Below, in pieces: positions 42,704 through 50,905 of a stretch of DNA of 64,000 nt. This DNA comes from Bacillus sp. CGMCC 1.16541 (GTDB lineage Bacteria; Bacillota; Bacilli; Bacillales; Bacillaceae_H): the NCBI RefSeq assembly GCF_003184905.1, contig NZ_QFRU01000001.1:186001-250000 (forward strand). The letters run 5' to 3'. A model generated the notes under the pieces. That model did not search any database. It saw nothing but the letters and a program-made list of their open reading frames with translations, and had not been told where the DNA came from. Within the stretch, counting starts at the first letter, position 1. Each line of letters begins with the position of its first letter. The translations under genes and the position numbers were made by a program.

Positions 42704-43462
42704 CTACTTTATGGTACTCATCGAAAACAAGTTTTTTCCCTTTGGAACCGGATAAATTTCTAGTATTTGCTCTAAATAAGAATAGGTATTAGGTGCTAAA
42801 GCTTGCAACCGTCTTCGCGTTAATTCATTGGTATAATACATCGCAAACACTTCCGCAAAGTACTCTTCTGGATATAATAAAAAATAAGCTTTATTCGGAA
42901 ACAACTGATTTCGCTCGTTTTGCCAATGAGTTAAGAAATCTTTGTTTCTACGGATTCCATTTAAGACGTGCTGATCAATCGTATGCCCTAATTCATGAAG
43001 CTCTAAATTAACTGATCCGTGACCGTTCCCCTTATCACTATGTCCAATCTTTACATAAACTGTTGTCGATCCTCCAGCTCCTGGAATATCATCCCATGTA
43101 GGACCTGACTCACTGTATCCTCTTGGTTTGACTCCTTTTAAGTGAGAAAAAGCTGGCTCATTTGTCAACTTTCCTGTAAAGAACTTCATTCGTACATGTT
43201 TTTTATACATTTGCTCAAGTAAAAAAGGGTTAATGGCCGCTATTCGTTTCACCATCAACTCTACATCTTTTTTATTATAAGATTCTTTTGGAAGATAAAT
43301 AATTCTTTCCACATAGTAGGATACTTGTTTTCTCTCATACGTAATATCATTAGCTAGCGATGTATCGCCAAGAGCAATTGAATCGCGTTCGAAGGAGGAA
43401 TACGTAATGATAGGGGAAATGAATAAAATTAAAAGCAAAAGAACAACAATCCGTGCATTCAT
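42704..43462 (-). CDS. Secreted anthrax-lethal-factor-like zinc metalloprotease
   Basis: 252 residues with an N-terminal signal peptide or anchor (ARIVVLLLLILFISPIITYS) and a C-terminal ATLF-like (M34/PPEP-type) protease domain. Zinc motif HELGHTID near residue 155 supplies two His and the catalytic Glu; EEYFAEVFAMYY near 200 supplies the third ligand Glu and is typical of this fold. The preceding GSTTVYVKIGHSD strand is also in place. No receptor-binding or translocation domain exists, so it is not a binary toxin component; a pro-pro endopeptidase acting on surface proteins is a reasonable guess. AAGGGGAG lies 6 nt before the ATG. Confidence 0.85.
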   Translation of the reverse strand: MNARIVVLLLLILFISPIITYSSFERDSIALGDTSLANDITYERKQVSYYVERIIYLPKESYNKKDVELMVKRIAAINPFLLEQMYKKHVRMKFFTGKLTNEPAFSHLKGVKPRGYSESGPTWDDIPGAGGSTTVYVKIGHSDKGNGHGSVNLELHELGHTIDQHVLNGIRRNKDFLTHWQNERNQLFPNKAYFLLYPEEYFAEVFAMYYTNELTRRRLQALAPNTYSYLEQILEIYPVPKGKNLFSMSTIK

Positions 43463-43551
43463 ATATATCTCCCCTTATATATGCTGTTCTTTTATCCTAC
43501 CATACTACTAATTTATTTCGTGATGTAATATCTTCCACTATCTTCTATTTT

Positions 43552-43877
43552 AAAAAAGAGGGTGAGACATAACGAAATGATTCCTTGTCAAAAGCGAACA
43601 ATACCGTTTCTATCATCATTATGTTATAACAACAAGTTCGTTCCATGTCGCTCCAGCCACTCGCTTTCCGCGGGGAGGAACCTGAGCCTCCTCGTTCCTG
43701 TGGGATCTCAGCCTTTCCTCTATTTCCCTCAGGAGTCGAGTGTCTTACGCTCCATTCCACTATTCTTTTAAACTTGTTTTTCAAATCAAAAAAATATCCG
43801 AACTATAAAGAGTGTATAACTCAAAAATAGTTCGGATATCTTATCAACTGAAACACTTATGTCCCAACCTCTTTTTT
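43552..43877. mobile_element. MITE-like element with terminal inverted repeats
   Basis: 326 bp without a gene. Ends are inverted repeats of about 22 bp: AAAAAAGAGGgTGaGACATAA on the left and, reverse-complemented, AAAAAAGAGGtTGgGACATAA on the right. The interior holds further palindromic blocks (around CTCGCTTTCCGCGG and CAGGAGTCGAG, 43660-43745), a type of sequence I recall as scattered through Bacillaceae genomes. The right end overlaps the ypjP stop codon. Partial relatives are at 5897-5970 and 10225-10260. Confidence 0.7.
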
Positions 43878-44478
43878 AACTCATCCACTTTGGCGGCATG
43901 TTACGATTCCAATAAATTTTTCCTAATTCATAGTGCTTATGGAAATTGTCATCGGCTTTATGGTAATGAAAGTTGAACCAGTACCCTTCTTTTGGAGGAT
44001 TTTCTCGTCGAACGTGAAAACGAATTAGATCTTGTCCACTTTCTCGGTCGTACACGTGAAAGATTTTTTCTCCGTAACCAGCTGCAGGATGTTCACTAAT
44101 CTCAAGGTTGTTAATCGTTTCCTTCCGCTCGTTCGCTAAGTTTACGAGCACCGTCTCAATTTGAGGTAAAACGATTTCTTTAAATTCATCTTCAATCACA
44201 GGTGTAATTTTCGCACCAAACTTTTCAATTGATTGCTTTTCCGCTTCTTCCATCGCAAATAACACGAATGATTCAGCATTTTCGTACTTACTTTCTTCTG
44301 TTGGAAGTTCATAATACTGCTCATACGTACTAATTGGGATGTTTTCTTTTATATAGCCAGCTTTATGATGCTTGTCCGCTTTTGCATCATCTACATATAA
44401 ATATTCAGGTGGGGTAACTAAACCGAATGTGAAAACCGTAATTAACACAATTAATGTTTTACGAAACCATTTCGGCAT
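43876..44478 (-). CDS. ypjP: YpjP family secreted protein
   Basis: 200 residues with a signal peptide (PKWFRKTLIVLITVFTFGLV), then a mature part with YELPTEESKYENAESFVLFAMEEAEKQS, EFKEIVLPQIETVLVNLA and a C-terminal PPKEGYWFNFHYHKADDNFHKH block. This is the YpjP family, known in B. subtilis beside thyB/dfrA; function unknown. Its stop codon lies inside the right end of the repeat element, so insertion may have trimmed or replaced the original 3' end. Confidence 0.9.
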   Translation of the reverse strand: MPKWFRKTLIVLITVFTFGLVTPPEYLYVDDAKADKHHKAGYIKENIPISTYEQYYELPTEESKYENAESFVLFAMEEAEKQSIEKFGAKITPVIEDEFKEIVLPQIETVLVNLANERKETINNLEISEHPAAGYGEKIFHVYDRESGQDLIRFHVRRENPPKEGYWFNFHYHKADDNFHKHYELGKIYWNRNMPPKWMS

Positions 44479-44862
44479 AACAAATCATTCCTTTCTACTA
44501 CCATTTCTGCATATAAAGTCACATTCATTACATGTAAAAACAGCTAACTGCTCCTGAAAAGATATACATTTTCTCTACTTTTATAACGCTCGTTTCACAT
44601 CAAAACTTATTCAGTATTGTAACATACTTGGAAGCGATTTACTGCTCTTTTTTCATTTGTTCATAAAATTGAAAGACACTTTTAACGTTGTTCACATTTA
44701 TATAGACGAATAGGTAAGAAAAAAGTTTCAATTTTTTAAAATTGTGGAATACTTTTAAAAAACTTGTGTACATACGTAATAAGTTATTCTACATAAAACA
44801 ATAGCCGTTTTCGTTTTATGTAAACGTAAAATATAAAAATAAGTGCAGAAAGGTGTGCTTTC
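44479..44862. other. Intergenic region with inverted repeat
   Basis: AT-rich spacer upstream of ypjP and of the 23-residue peptide gene. ACATAAAAC (44791-44799) and GTTTTATGT (44813-44821) form a perfect 9-bp inverted repeat about 42 bp before the peptide ATG, a possible operator or leader hairpin. Confidence 0.35.
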
Positions 44863-44934
44863 ATGGATGCAATTTATATCGTTTCAAGCCTTGTATTAAT
44901 GGTTTACTTTATTACATTAACAATTATTGATTAG
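44863..44934 (+). CDS. 23-residue hydrophobic peptide
   Basis: Encodes MDAIYIVSSLVLMVYFITLTIID, a single transmembrane helix with acidic ends. GAAAGGTG lies 7 nt before the ATG, and a strong terminator follows 8 bp after the stop, so it is a complete transcription unit. Size and shape are like small regulatory subunits of membrane complexes (KdpF, CydX type), but no partner is adjacent. Confidence 0.6.
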   Translation: MDAIYIVSSLVLMVYFITLTIID

Positions 44935-44941
44935 TTCACAG

Positions 44942-44983
44942 AAAATAGACCACCACTAAGGGATTAGTGATGGTCTATTTTTC
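44942..44983 (+). terminator. Terminator after the small hydrophobic peptide
   Basis: AAATAGACCACCACTAA pairs with TTAGTGATGGTCTATTTTT. Confidence 0.85.
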
Positions 44984-45003
44984 TCTACGAACATGTAGAA
45001 GGT

Positions 45004-45129
45004 TTATTTCTTTTGTTTCATTCGTGATGAACTTTTTTCAACACCCTTTTCAGATGTTGTCGTTCCTTGACCTTGCACATTTGGAGCGGCTAAGTCTGAT
45101 TTTGAATGATCTTTTTTAATTCGACTCAT
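45004..45129 (-). CDS. YuzL family small protein
   Basis: 41 residues, basic and Ser/Lys-rich: SRIKKDHSKSDLAAPNVQGQ at the start, then a GTTTSEKG segment and a KKSSSRMKQKK-like end. The pattern agrees with the YuzL-like family of short Bacillus proteins. GGAGGTG lies 7 nt before ATG 45129. Probably sporulation-related by analogy only. Confidence 0.65.
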   Translation of the reverse strand: MSRIKKDHSKSDLAAPNVQGQGTTTSEKGVEKSSSRMKQKK

Positions 45130-45187
45130 TTTTGTCACACCTCCGACCCCTAGTGTGCCCTCTTTACCTTACTTTATAATGAAACCA

Positions 45188-45970
45188 TTACGTTAGCTCA
45201 ATCACCCCAAAGTGAAATTTAGCTGTTTTGCGCTTATACACATGAAAGGAAAACATGTCAAATCGCTCACTTTTCCAATGATCTTTTAACACAATTCGCT
45301 GTTTCGCTACACGCTTTGCTTCTTTTATCACTTCTTCCGTGAAAGATGAATAAAGTGCAATGCTTTTTAACCCTTTGATTCCATCAGACTCTTCAATCGA
45401 ATCAGGAAACATTGGATCAAAATAGACAACATCAAAGCTGTTATCTTCACAGCAACGTAAAAACGCCTCAAAGTTTTGGTGGTGTAGTTGAATTCTTTTC
45501 ATCGCTTCATCCATTTCAAATACATCGCTTTCCCAACTCTTTAACCCTCGCTGACACAGGTACGTTAAGTATCGATTTCCTTCTGTTCCAACGACTCTTC
45601 CTTCTTTGCCAACTGCCACACTCGCTACAATACTATCCGATCCTAACCCAAAGGTACAATCAAGAAAAGACATTCCTTTTTCAAGTTTTGTTGCTTCTAA
45701 AAACGGCTCTGTTTCACCACGTAGTACTCTTTTCACTCGAAACATAGCTGAGTTTGGATGAAAAAACACAGGCTCCTCGCTACCATGAGGATGAATCTCT
45801 AGCCGTTCTTTTCCAACAATCAACACATCGGCATCTTCACGAACTTGAATATCTTTAATGGACTCTTTTTTCCTCACAACAAATGGAACGTGCAAATCTG
45901 ACGCAACATGCTGAGCCATCACGACCATCTCTTCATTTGTTCGACCTGCAGTCGTTACAATCACTTTCAT
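45188..45970 (-). CDS. ypiP: Class I SAM-dependent methyltransferase (YpiP)
   Basis: 260 residues of the YpiP/RsmJ-like family. SAM-binding motif I is FLDCTFGLGSDSIVAS near 103-118, followed by RVVGTEGNRYLTYL; the DPMFP motif near residue 186, shared with the 16S rRNA methyltransferase RsmJ, suggests a nucleic acid base target. Family position next to ypjP and yphP/brxA matches B. subtilis. Substrate not established. Confidence 0.87.
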   Translation of the reverse strand: MKVIVTTAGRTNEEMVVMAQHVASDLHVPFVVRKKESIKDIQVREDADVLIVGKERLEIHPHGSEEPVFFHPNSAMFRVKRVLRGETEPFLEATKLEKGMSFLDCTFGLGSDSIVASVAVGKEGRVVGTEGNRYLTYLCQRGLKSWESDVFEMDEAMKRIQLHHQNFEAFLRCCEDNSFDVVYFDPMFPDSIEESDGIKGLKSIALYSSFTEEVIKEAKRVAKQRIVLKDHWKSERFDMFSFHVYKRKTAKFHFGVIELT

Positions 45971-46030
45971 TTACCCTCCTACTTTAATCCACCACGCTCT
46001 ATTTTGAATAGTCATTCAATTTTCTCAATG

Positions 46031-46060
46031 AAAAAAGGACGTCCAAAGACATCCTTTTTA
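46031..46060 (-). terminator. Terminator between brxA and ypiP
   Basis: AAAAAGGATGTC-TTTG-GACGTCCTTTTTT on the minus strand. Confidence 0.85.
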
Positions 46061-46140
46061 ATTCCTCATCAAAGTATATGCGCTTTCGTTTCAAAAGTCT
46101 AGCTGACCATTGTGACAAAACAGCGAACTTTTTTTAGGCC

Positions 46141-46578
46141 TTACTCGCAGTGAGTGTTAAAGGCGTTTAAAATATTTTCAAAAATCGCTTCAAGCGGCTG
46201 ACCTTCAATCTCATGACGTGGAATGAAGTGGACAACCTCTTTTCCTTTTAATAATGCCATTGATGGTGAAGATGGCTCAATATCGCCGAAGTATTCACGC
46301 ATTTTTGCTGTTGCTTCTTTATCTTGACCTGCAAACACAGTCACAACATGATTTGGCTTTTTATCTACTTGCAAATAAGCTTGTGTTGCAGCTGGACGAG
46401 CTAATCCCGCTGCACAACCACAAACAGAGTTCACAACAACAAATGTTGTACCTTCAACACCTTCAATAAAGTTAACAACCTCTTCTTCTGTTGTTAATTC
46501 GTTAAAACCAGCACGCGTTAACTCCTCACGCATTGGCTTCACAATTTGACGCATGTATTCTTCATATGCCATTGACAT
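46141..46578 (-). CDS. brxA: Bacilliredoxin BrxA
   Basis: 145-residue thioredoxin-like protein (YphP/YqiW family) that removes bacillithiol from mixed disulfides. The active site is CGC in SVCGCAAGLARPAA near residue 52-60. Other family marks: EEYMRQIVKPMREELT at the start and GKEVVHFIPRHEIEG near 115. Located next to ypiP and ilvD as yphP is in B. subtilis. Single gene with terminator. Confidence 0.95.
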   Translation of the reverse strand: MSMAYEEYMRQIVKPMREELTRAGFNELTTEEEVVNFIEGVEGTTFVVVNSVCGCAAGLARPAATQAYLQVDKKPNHVVTVFAGQDKEATAKMREYFGDIEPSSPSMALLKGKEVVHFIPRHEIEGQPLEAIFENILNAFNTHCE

Positions 46579-46730
46579 CGTACATTCCTCCTACTCTTCA
46601 TAGACGCTAAAAGCATACTATAAATGAAACTAGAAAATCAACGTATAGGCTTTAATCTTCTTTTTCCTTTCTCCTTATATATGCAAATAACTTCTTCTTG
46701 CTTCTAGCAGGTTTTCTAGCTCCGTGCAAA

Positions 46731-46769
46731 AAAATTCAACATGACACTGAAGGCCATGTTGAATTTTTT
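46731..46769. terminator. Bidirectional terminator before ilvD 3' end
   Basis: AAAATTCAACATG pairs with CATGTTGAATTTT. Confidence 0.9.
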
Positions 46770-46776
46770 GTTCTCA

Positions 46777-48483
46777 TTAAGATTTCACTTCTACTTTTTC
46801 CTCTTCAAATAAATCTGTTACTGCCCCTTTAGATGCACAGGATACAAGACGGGCATATTTAGATAGAACTCCTTTATTTCGAAGAGATGGAGCTGTCCAT
46901 TGCTGACGACGTCTTTCTAACTCTGCTTCCGACACTTCCATTGTAATCTCTTGTGTCTTAGAATCGATTGTTACCATATCTTCATTTTGAAGAAGTCCAA
47001 TTGGCCCACCTACTTGTGCTTCAGGTGAAATGTGTCCAACTACAAGACCATGTGTACCACCTGAGAAGCGTCCATCTGTTAATAAAGCCACTGATTCACC
47101 TAATCCTTTTCCAACTAAGATAGCAGAAATCGATAACATCTCAGGCATTCCAGGCCCACCTTTTGGTCCTTCATAGCGAATAACAAGTACGTCGCCTTCT
47201 TTAATTTCATTCTTTAATACAGCTTGCGTTGCTTCTTCTTCTGTATTAAAGACTTTAGCAGGACCCGTATGACGTGATACTTTTACACCTGATACTTTGG
47301 CTACCGCCCCACTCGGTGCTAAGTTTCCTTTTAAGATGACAAGAGGACCTGTTTTTCGGAACGCTTCGTCAATTGGTTTAATAATGTCTTGTCCATCAGC
47401 TAACGATGGAACGTCCACTAAGTTTTCTGCTAACGTTTTACCTGTTACCGTTAAACAGTCTCCATGTAAATATCCTTGTTCATATAAATATTTCATAACA
47501 GCTGGAACACCACCAATTTTGTGGAGATCTTCCATAACGTATTTTCCACTCGGTTTTAAATCAGCTAAGTGTGGAACATTCTTTTGAATACGATCAAAAT
47601 CATCCAACGTTAACTCTACATCAACAGAATGAGCAATCGCTAATAAGTGAAGCACAGCATTTGTTGAACCGCCAAGCGCCATGACAACTGTAATGGCATT
47701 TTCGAAAGCTTTCTTTGTCATAATGTCTTTCGGATAGATTCCTTGTTCGAGTAGTTGATACGCTGCTTGACCCGCTTTATAACAATCTTCTACTTTTAGT
47801 GGTGTTTCTGCTGGGTTTGAAGAACTACCTGGTAAACTCATACCTAACGCTTCAATCGCAGATGCCATTGTGTTTGCTGTGTACATTCCTCCACATGAAC
47901 CTGATCCTGGACAAGCATTACACTCGATGTGCTTCAGTTCAGCTTCAGAGACATCACCTTTGTTATATTGACCTACTCCTTCGAATACTGAGACAATGTC
48001 TAACTTTTTGCCATCATGATGACCAGCTGCAATTGTCCCTCCGTATACGAACACAGCAGGTACCTCGGAGCGACCAATTGCCATCATACAGCCTGGCATG
48101 TTTTTATCACAACCTCCAATCGCTACAAATGCATCAAGGTTTTCTGCACCTACAACTGTTTCAATTGAATCTGCAATGACATCACGACTTGGTAAAGAGT
48201 AACGCATACCTGGTGTTCCCATTGAAATTCCATCTGATACCGTAATCGTATTAAAGATAAGTGGTGCTCCACCAGCATCTCTAACTCCTTCTTTTGCTTT
48301 TACAGCTAAATCATCAATATGTATATTACACGGTGTTACCTCACTCCAAGTACTTGCAACACCAATCATCGGCTTTTGAAAATCCTCATCCTTAAACCCA
48401 ACCGCTCGTAACATAGCACGGTTTGGAGCACGTCTAATATCATCACTGATTGCCTTACTGCGAATTCGTAAATCTTTTGTCAC
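46777..48483 (-). CDS. ilvD: Dihydroxy-acid dehydratase
   Basis: 568 residues, [Fe-S] enzyme producing the 2-oxo acid precursors of valine, leucine and isoleucine. Cluster ligands lie in [11 protein letters not shown] (near 120) and [18 protein letters not shown] (near 190); [17 protein letters not shown] and [16 protein letters not shown] are in the C-terminal domain. Full length. The start is GTG at 48483, 7 nt after AGGAGG. A CodY-like box adjoins its promoter. Neighbour of yphP and ypgR as in B. subtilis. Confidence 0.97.
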   Translation of the reverse strand: MTKDLRIRSKAISDDIRRAPNRAMLRAVGFKDEDFQKPMIGVASTWSEVTPCNIHIDDLAVKAKEGVRDAGGAPLIFNTITVSDGISMGTPGMRYSLPSRDVIADSIETVVGAENLDAFVAIGGCDKNMPGCMMAIGRSEVPAVFVYGGTIAAGHHDGKKLDIVSVFEGVGQYNKGDVSEAELKHIECNACPGSGSCGGMYTANTMASAIEALGMSLPGSSSNPAETPLKVEDCYKAGQAAYQLLEQGIYPKDIMTKKAFENAITVVMALGGSTNAVLHLLAIAHSVDVELTLDDFDRIQKNVPHLADLKPSGKYVMEDLHKIGGVPAVMKYLYEQGYLHGDCLTVTGKTLAENLVDVPSLADGQDIIKPIDEAFRKTGPLVILKGNLAPSGAVAKVSGVKVSRHTGPAKVFNTEEEATQAVLKNEIKEGDVLVIRYEGPKGGPGMPEMLSISAILVGKGLGESVALLTDGRFSGGTHGLVVGHISPEAQVGGPIGLLQNEDMVTIDSKTQEITMEVSEAELERRRQQWTAPSLRNKGVLSKYARLVSCASKGAVTDLFEEEKVEVKS

Positions 48484-48522
48484 AATGACTCCTCCTGTCT
48501 AACTTTTCTATATTTTCTAACC

Positions 48523-48567
48523 ACTATAGTACGTTTCTCTTTATTTTGCAATAATATTCTAAAAATT
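48523..48567 (-). promoter_or_regulatory. ilvD promoter with adjoining CodY-like box
   Basis: Minus strand TTGCAA (48551-48546), 17-nt spacer, TATAGT (48528-48523). AATTTTTAGAATATT at 48567-48553, directly upstream of the -35, matches CodY consensus AATTTTCWGAAAATT at 13 of 15 positions. ilvD is a known CodY target in B. subtilis. Confidence 0.65.
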
Positions 48568-48613
48568 TAACAATCTATTTTTTTTCCTCTCTTTGGTACA
48601 TGATTGTCGTTTT

Positions 48614-48644
48614 TTGACTATTATTCATAGATTATCTGTATTAT
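48614..48644 (+). promoter_or_regulatory. Possible promoter of the deacetylase gene
   Basis: TTGACT (48614-48619), 19-nt spacer, TATTAT (48639-48644); would start an RNA near 48651 with a leader of about 165 nt. Confidence 0.45.
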
Positions 48645-48650
48645 AGTTAA

Positions 48651-48770
48651 AGAGAGGATAAGTGGATAATTAGCATCAGCTAGTTAAGCGGAACGGACCT
48701 TTGAAGGGAAAAGCCCCCGGGAAATTGGATGTCTACCTGGAAGTGACTTTCTATTTAAAAAGTCATTTTA
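48651..48770 (+). promoter_or_regulatory. Structured leader of unknown type
   Basis: The leader of the NodB-type gene is unusually GC-rich for this genome in 48694-48735 (GGACC, AAGGGAAAAGC, CCCCCGGG, TTGG, CTACC), and ends with a AAGTGACTTT/AAAGTCATTTT hairpin (48750-48775) that could terminate or attenuate weakly. It fits no riboswitch class that I can recall; the guanidine-I class was considered and dismissed. Confidence 0.4.
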
Positions 48771-48815
48771 GATTATTTAATTAGATTTACATATATAAAG
48801 AGAGGATTTTTAACT

Positions 48816-49658
48816 ATGCGCATCATCAGAAAGCCCAAAAAATCTTTTTACGTTCTTATGACAGTTTTCATTATGATTATTACGTCTATTTTCACGATTA
48901 CGGAAGTAAAAGGACGAGAAAGAGTGATAGCAACGGAAAAGACGTTTACACATGAAAACTTACCCACTCGTGAAACTGCATACTCTCAAGGATTAAAAAA
49001 ACAAATAAACCGTTCGTTTGTCACAACAACTGTTACTCGTGATAATGAACAGTTAGAGAAACCCCTTTATTTAACATTCGATGACGGTCCAACAAAAGAC
49101 ACATTACATATTTTAGATGTATTAAAGCAGTATGAAGCAAAAGCAACCTTTTTTATGTTGAAAGGACAAATGGAACAGCACCCAGACATTACAAAACGAA
49201 TTGTAAACGAAGGCCACGCAGTGGGATGTCACGGCGTTAGTCACAACCTAAGTCAGTTTTACGGTGCAGATGGTTCAGCATTGACCGAAATGCAAGACTG
49301 CTTAGGTACACTGAAATCAATTACAAACGTAGACAGCACACTCATTAGAGTTCCTTTTGGAAGTGCTCCTTACTTAAAAGAACCGCACCGAACAGACTTG
49401 TTATCTCATTATCAAATGTGGGATTGGAATATTGACAGTGAAGACTGGACACTTCGTTCCGCTCCAAAAATTATCTCAAATATCCTCCCACAGCTAACTA
49501 AATTAGAATCTCGTGGTGAAACACCCATCTTACTTTTTCACGACAAATCATTCACAGCTGAATCATTACCTGAAGTTTTAAGCTTTACAAACAAGGCTGG
49601 CTATCAGCCCATTACGATTAATGAAACAATTGAGCCACTTCAATTTAAAGTTCGGTAA
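48816..49658 (+). CDS. Polysaccharide deacetylase (NodB domain), secreted or membrane-anchored
   Basis: 280 residues: N-terminal signal anchor (YVLMTVFIMIITSIFTI) and a carbohydrate esterase 4 domain from about 80. Motifs: TFDDGP (88-93), HGVSHNL with the two metal His near 143-149, RVPFGS near 190, DWNIDSEDW near 213 and LFHDKS near 249. The motif 3 Pro-Phe-Gly variant is unusual but seen in peptidoglycan deacetylases. It probably removes acetyl from N-acetylglucosamine or -muramic acid in the wall. Own promoter, leader and terminator. Confidence 0.92.
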   Translation: MRIIRKPKKSFYVLMTVFIMIITSIFTITEVKGRERVIATEKTFTHENLPTRETAYSQGLKKQINRSFVTTTVTRDNEQLEKPLYLTFDDGPTKDTLHILDVLKQYEAKATFFMLKGQMEQHPDITKRIVNEGHAVGCHGVSHNLSQFYGADGSALTEMQDCLGTLKSITNVDSTLIRVPFGSAPYLKEPHRTDLLSHYQMWDWNIDSEDWTLRSAPKIISNILPQLTKLESRGETPILLFHDKSFTAESLPEVLSFTNKAGYQPITINETIEPLQFKVR

Positions 49659-49701
49659 TAGAAAAAAACGAGGCTACCTATAGCCTCGTTTTTTCTATTA
49701 C
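49656..49701. terminator. Strong bidirectional terminator
   Basis: TAATAGAAAAAACGAGGCTA pairs with TAGCCTCGTTTTTTCTATTA between convergent genes. Confidence 0.92.
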
Positions 49702-49707
49702 CATTAA

Positions 49708-50832
49708 TTACTTACGACTTTCAGTCATTTGCTTCCAAACAGACCCTTTTGCCTCTTCCCCACCTTCAATACGCTCGATGGCTAATTTAATTTGCATTGC
49801 AACTTCAAACTCTTTGTCATCTTCCGCTGCTTTTAAGGCTGACAGTGCTGATTCGTCACCTACTTCATATAAGAACATAGCTGCACGCCAGCGAACCAGT
49901 TTATTTTTGTCCGTCAATGCTTCACACATTGCCGGAATCGCTTCTTCAAAGCCTAAATCAGATAAACAGTCACCAGCAGTACGTCTTACCGTTACCGACT
50001 TATCACGTAACGCTTTATACAAATAAGGGAGAACATCTTTGTCTTCAATCATCCCTAAATAAACCGTTGCAAGACGACGAATTGACGCTTTTTCATCTTC
50101 TAGCGCCTTATCTAACACCGTTAAGTCTTCTTTTATTGGATTCATTTGTTCAAGATGTGCATATCGTTTTGACCAATCTTCATCATCAAGCATCTCAAGT
50201 GTTACCTCATAGCTTTGACGAGGTTGAACAACCACTCCACCTTCTTTTTCCTGCTTTGCCATATTCACTAAACGATCTAGACGGTCTTGTGGATACGCAG
50301 CAGCTAGTTCTTCCGCGACTTCTTCACCAATATCAGCAAGTTCTCCATAACGTACACCATGTTCTTTCCACTTGCGTTCTAGTACAACGTTATCAGCAAA
50401 TGTTTGAATATCAGCAATTGCTTTTGCAAAACGTTCAGGTAATCCAACACGCTTTTCCTCGTGATCATCAGTTAGCTTTACTTGCATCGGAACATTTTTA
50501 AACATTTGTACAAATACTTTTACTTCACCAAAATGTTCGTTTATCTTCTGCTCCTCATTGCTTTGATCAGACACCTCTTCTCCGAATGCAGCACGGACTT
50601 GAGGTAGAATTTGCTTCCAATCGTACTTCGCATTTCGCTCGACAGCTAAAAAGTCAGCAACGTGATACACGCCTTTTACGCCTTCAACCTTCATAATCTG
50701 TTGAATCACAGGCGGAGCTCCCTCTACATTGTCTTTATGGTAATTGTTGCTTTTTCCACCAGGTAATTCTTGATCTAATGTAATTTTCATCGTGTTCGGA
50801 CTTGGTGTTGGTTCGATCGCTTTGATTTTCAT
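49708..50832 (-). CDS. ypgR: Conserved virulence factor C-like protein with Nfu N-domain and HEAT repeats (YpgR)
   Basis: 374 residues. N-terminal NifU/Nfu scaffold-like domain (about 1-85: IEPTPSPNTMKITLDQELPG, VYHVADFLAVERNAKYDW), a middle linker with RVGLPERFAKAI, and from about 215 a series of HEAT/PBS-lyase repeats (VLPYLYKALRDKSVTVRRTA, AIPAMCEALTDKNKLVRWRA). This is the YpgR/CvfC family; the staphylococcal homologue affects virulence, molecular role unknown. The Nfu-type domain lacks the CxxC Fe-S motif. Single gene next to ABC-F. Confidence 0.9.
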   Translation of the reverse strand: MKIKAIEPTPSPNTMKITLDQELPGGKSNNYHKDNVEGAPPVIQQIMKVEGVKGVYHVADFLAVERNAKYDWKQILPQVRAAFGEEVSDQSNEEQKINEHFGEVKVFVQMFKNVPMQVKLTDDHEEKRVGLPERFAKAIADIQTFADNVVLERKWKEHGVRYGELADIGEEVAEELAAAYPQDRLDRLVNMAKQEKEGGVVVQPRQSYEVTLEMLDDEDWSKRYAHLEQMNPIKEDLTVLDKALEDEKASIRRLATVYLGMIEDKDVLPYLYKALRDKSVTVRRTAGDCLSDLGFEEAIPAMCEALTDKNKLVRWRAAMFLYEVGDESALSALKAAEDDKEFEVAMQIKLAIERIEGGEEAKGSVWKQMTESRK

Positions 50833-50905
50833 TCCTAAACGACTCCTTCTTCACTTGTTTACTTCGAATTTTAGCATGTTAAAAAACGAGAGTCTAACGA
50901 GGTGA

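Noticed and set aside
43545..43830. Short open frames on both strands inside the repeat element
   Set aside because: They follow the palindromic structure of the element, have no start signals and do not resemble a transposase.
48484..48640. T-box leader for ilvD (and likewise ilvA)
   Set aside because: Leaders are too short and lack the conserved T-box sequence and terminator pair; CodY-like boxes explain regulation better.
48651..48770. Guanidine-I (ykkC) riboswitch
   Set aside because: The GGGAAAAGCC...CCGGG part is faintly similar, but the order of elements and the 5' domain do not agree.
49917..50501. 194-residue plus-strand open frame antisense to ypgR
   Set aside because: Leu/His/Gln-rich shadow of a well-supported gene, no ribosome binding site, no family resemblance.
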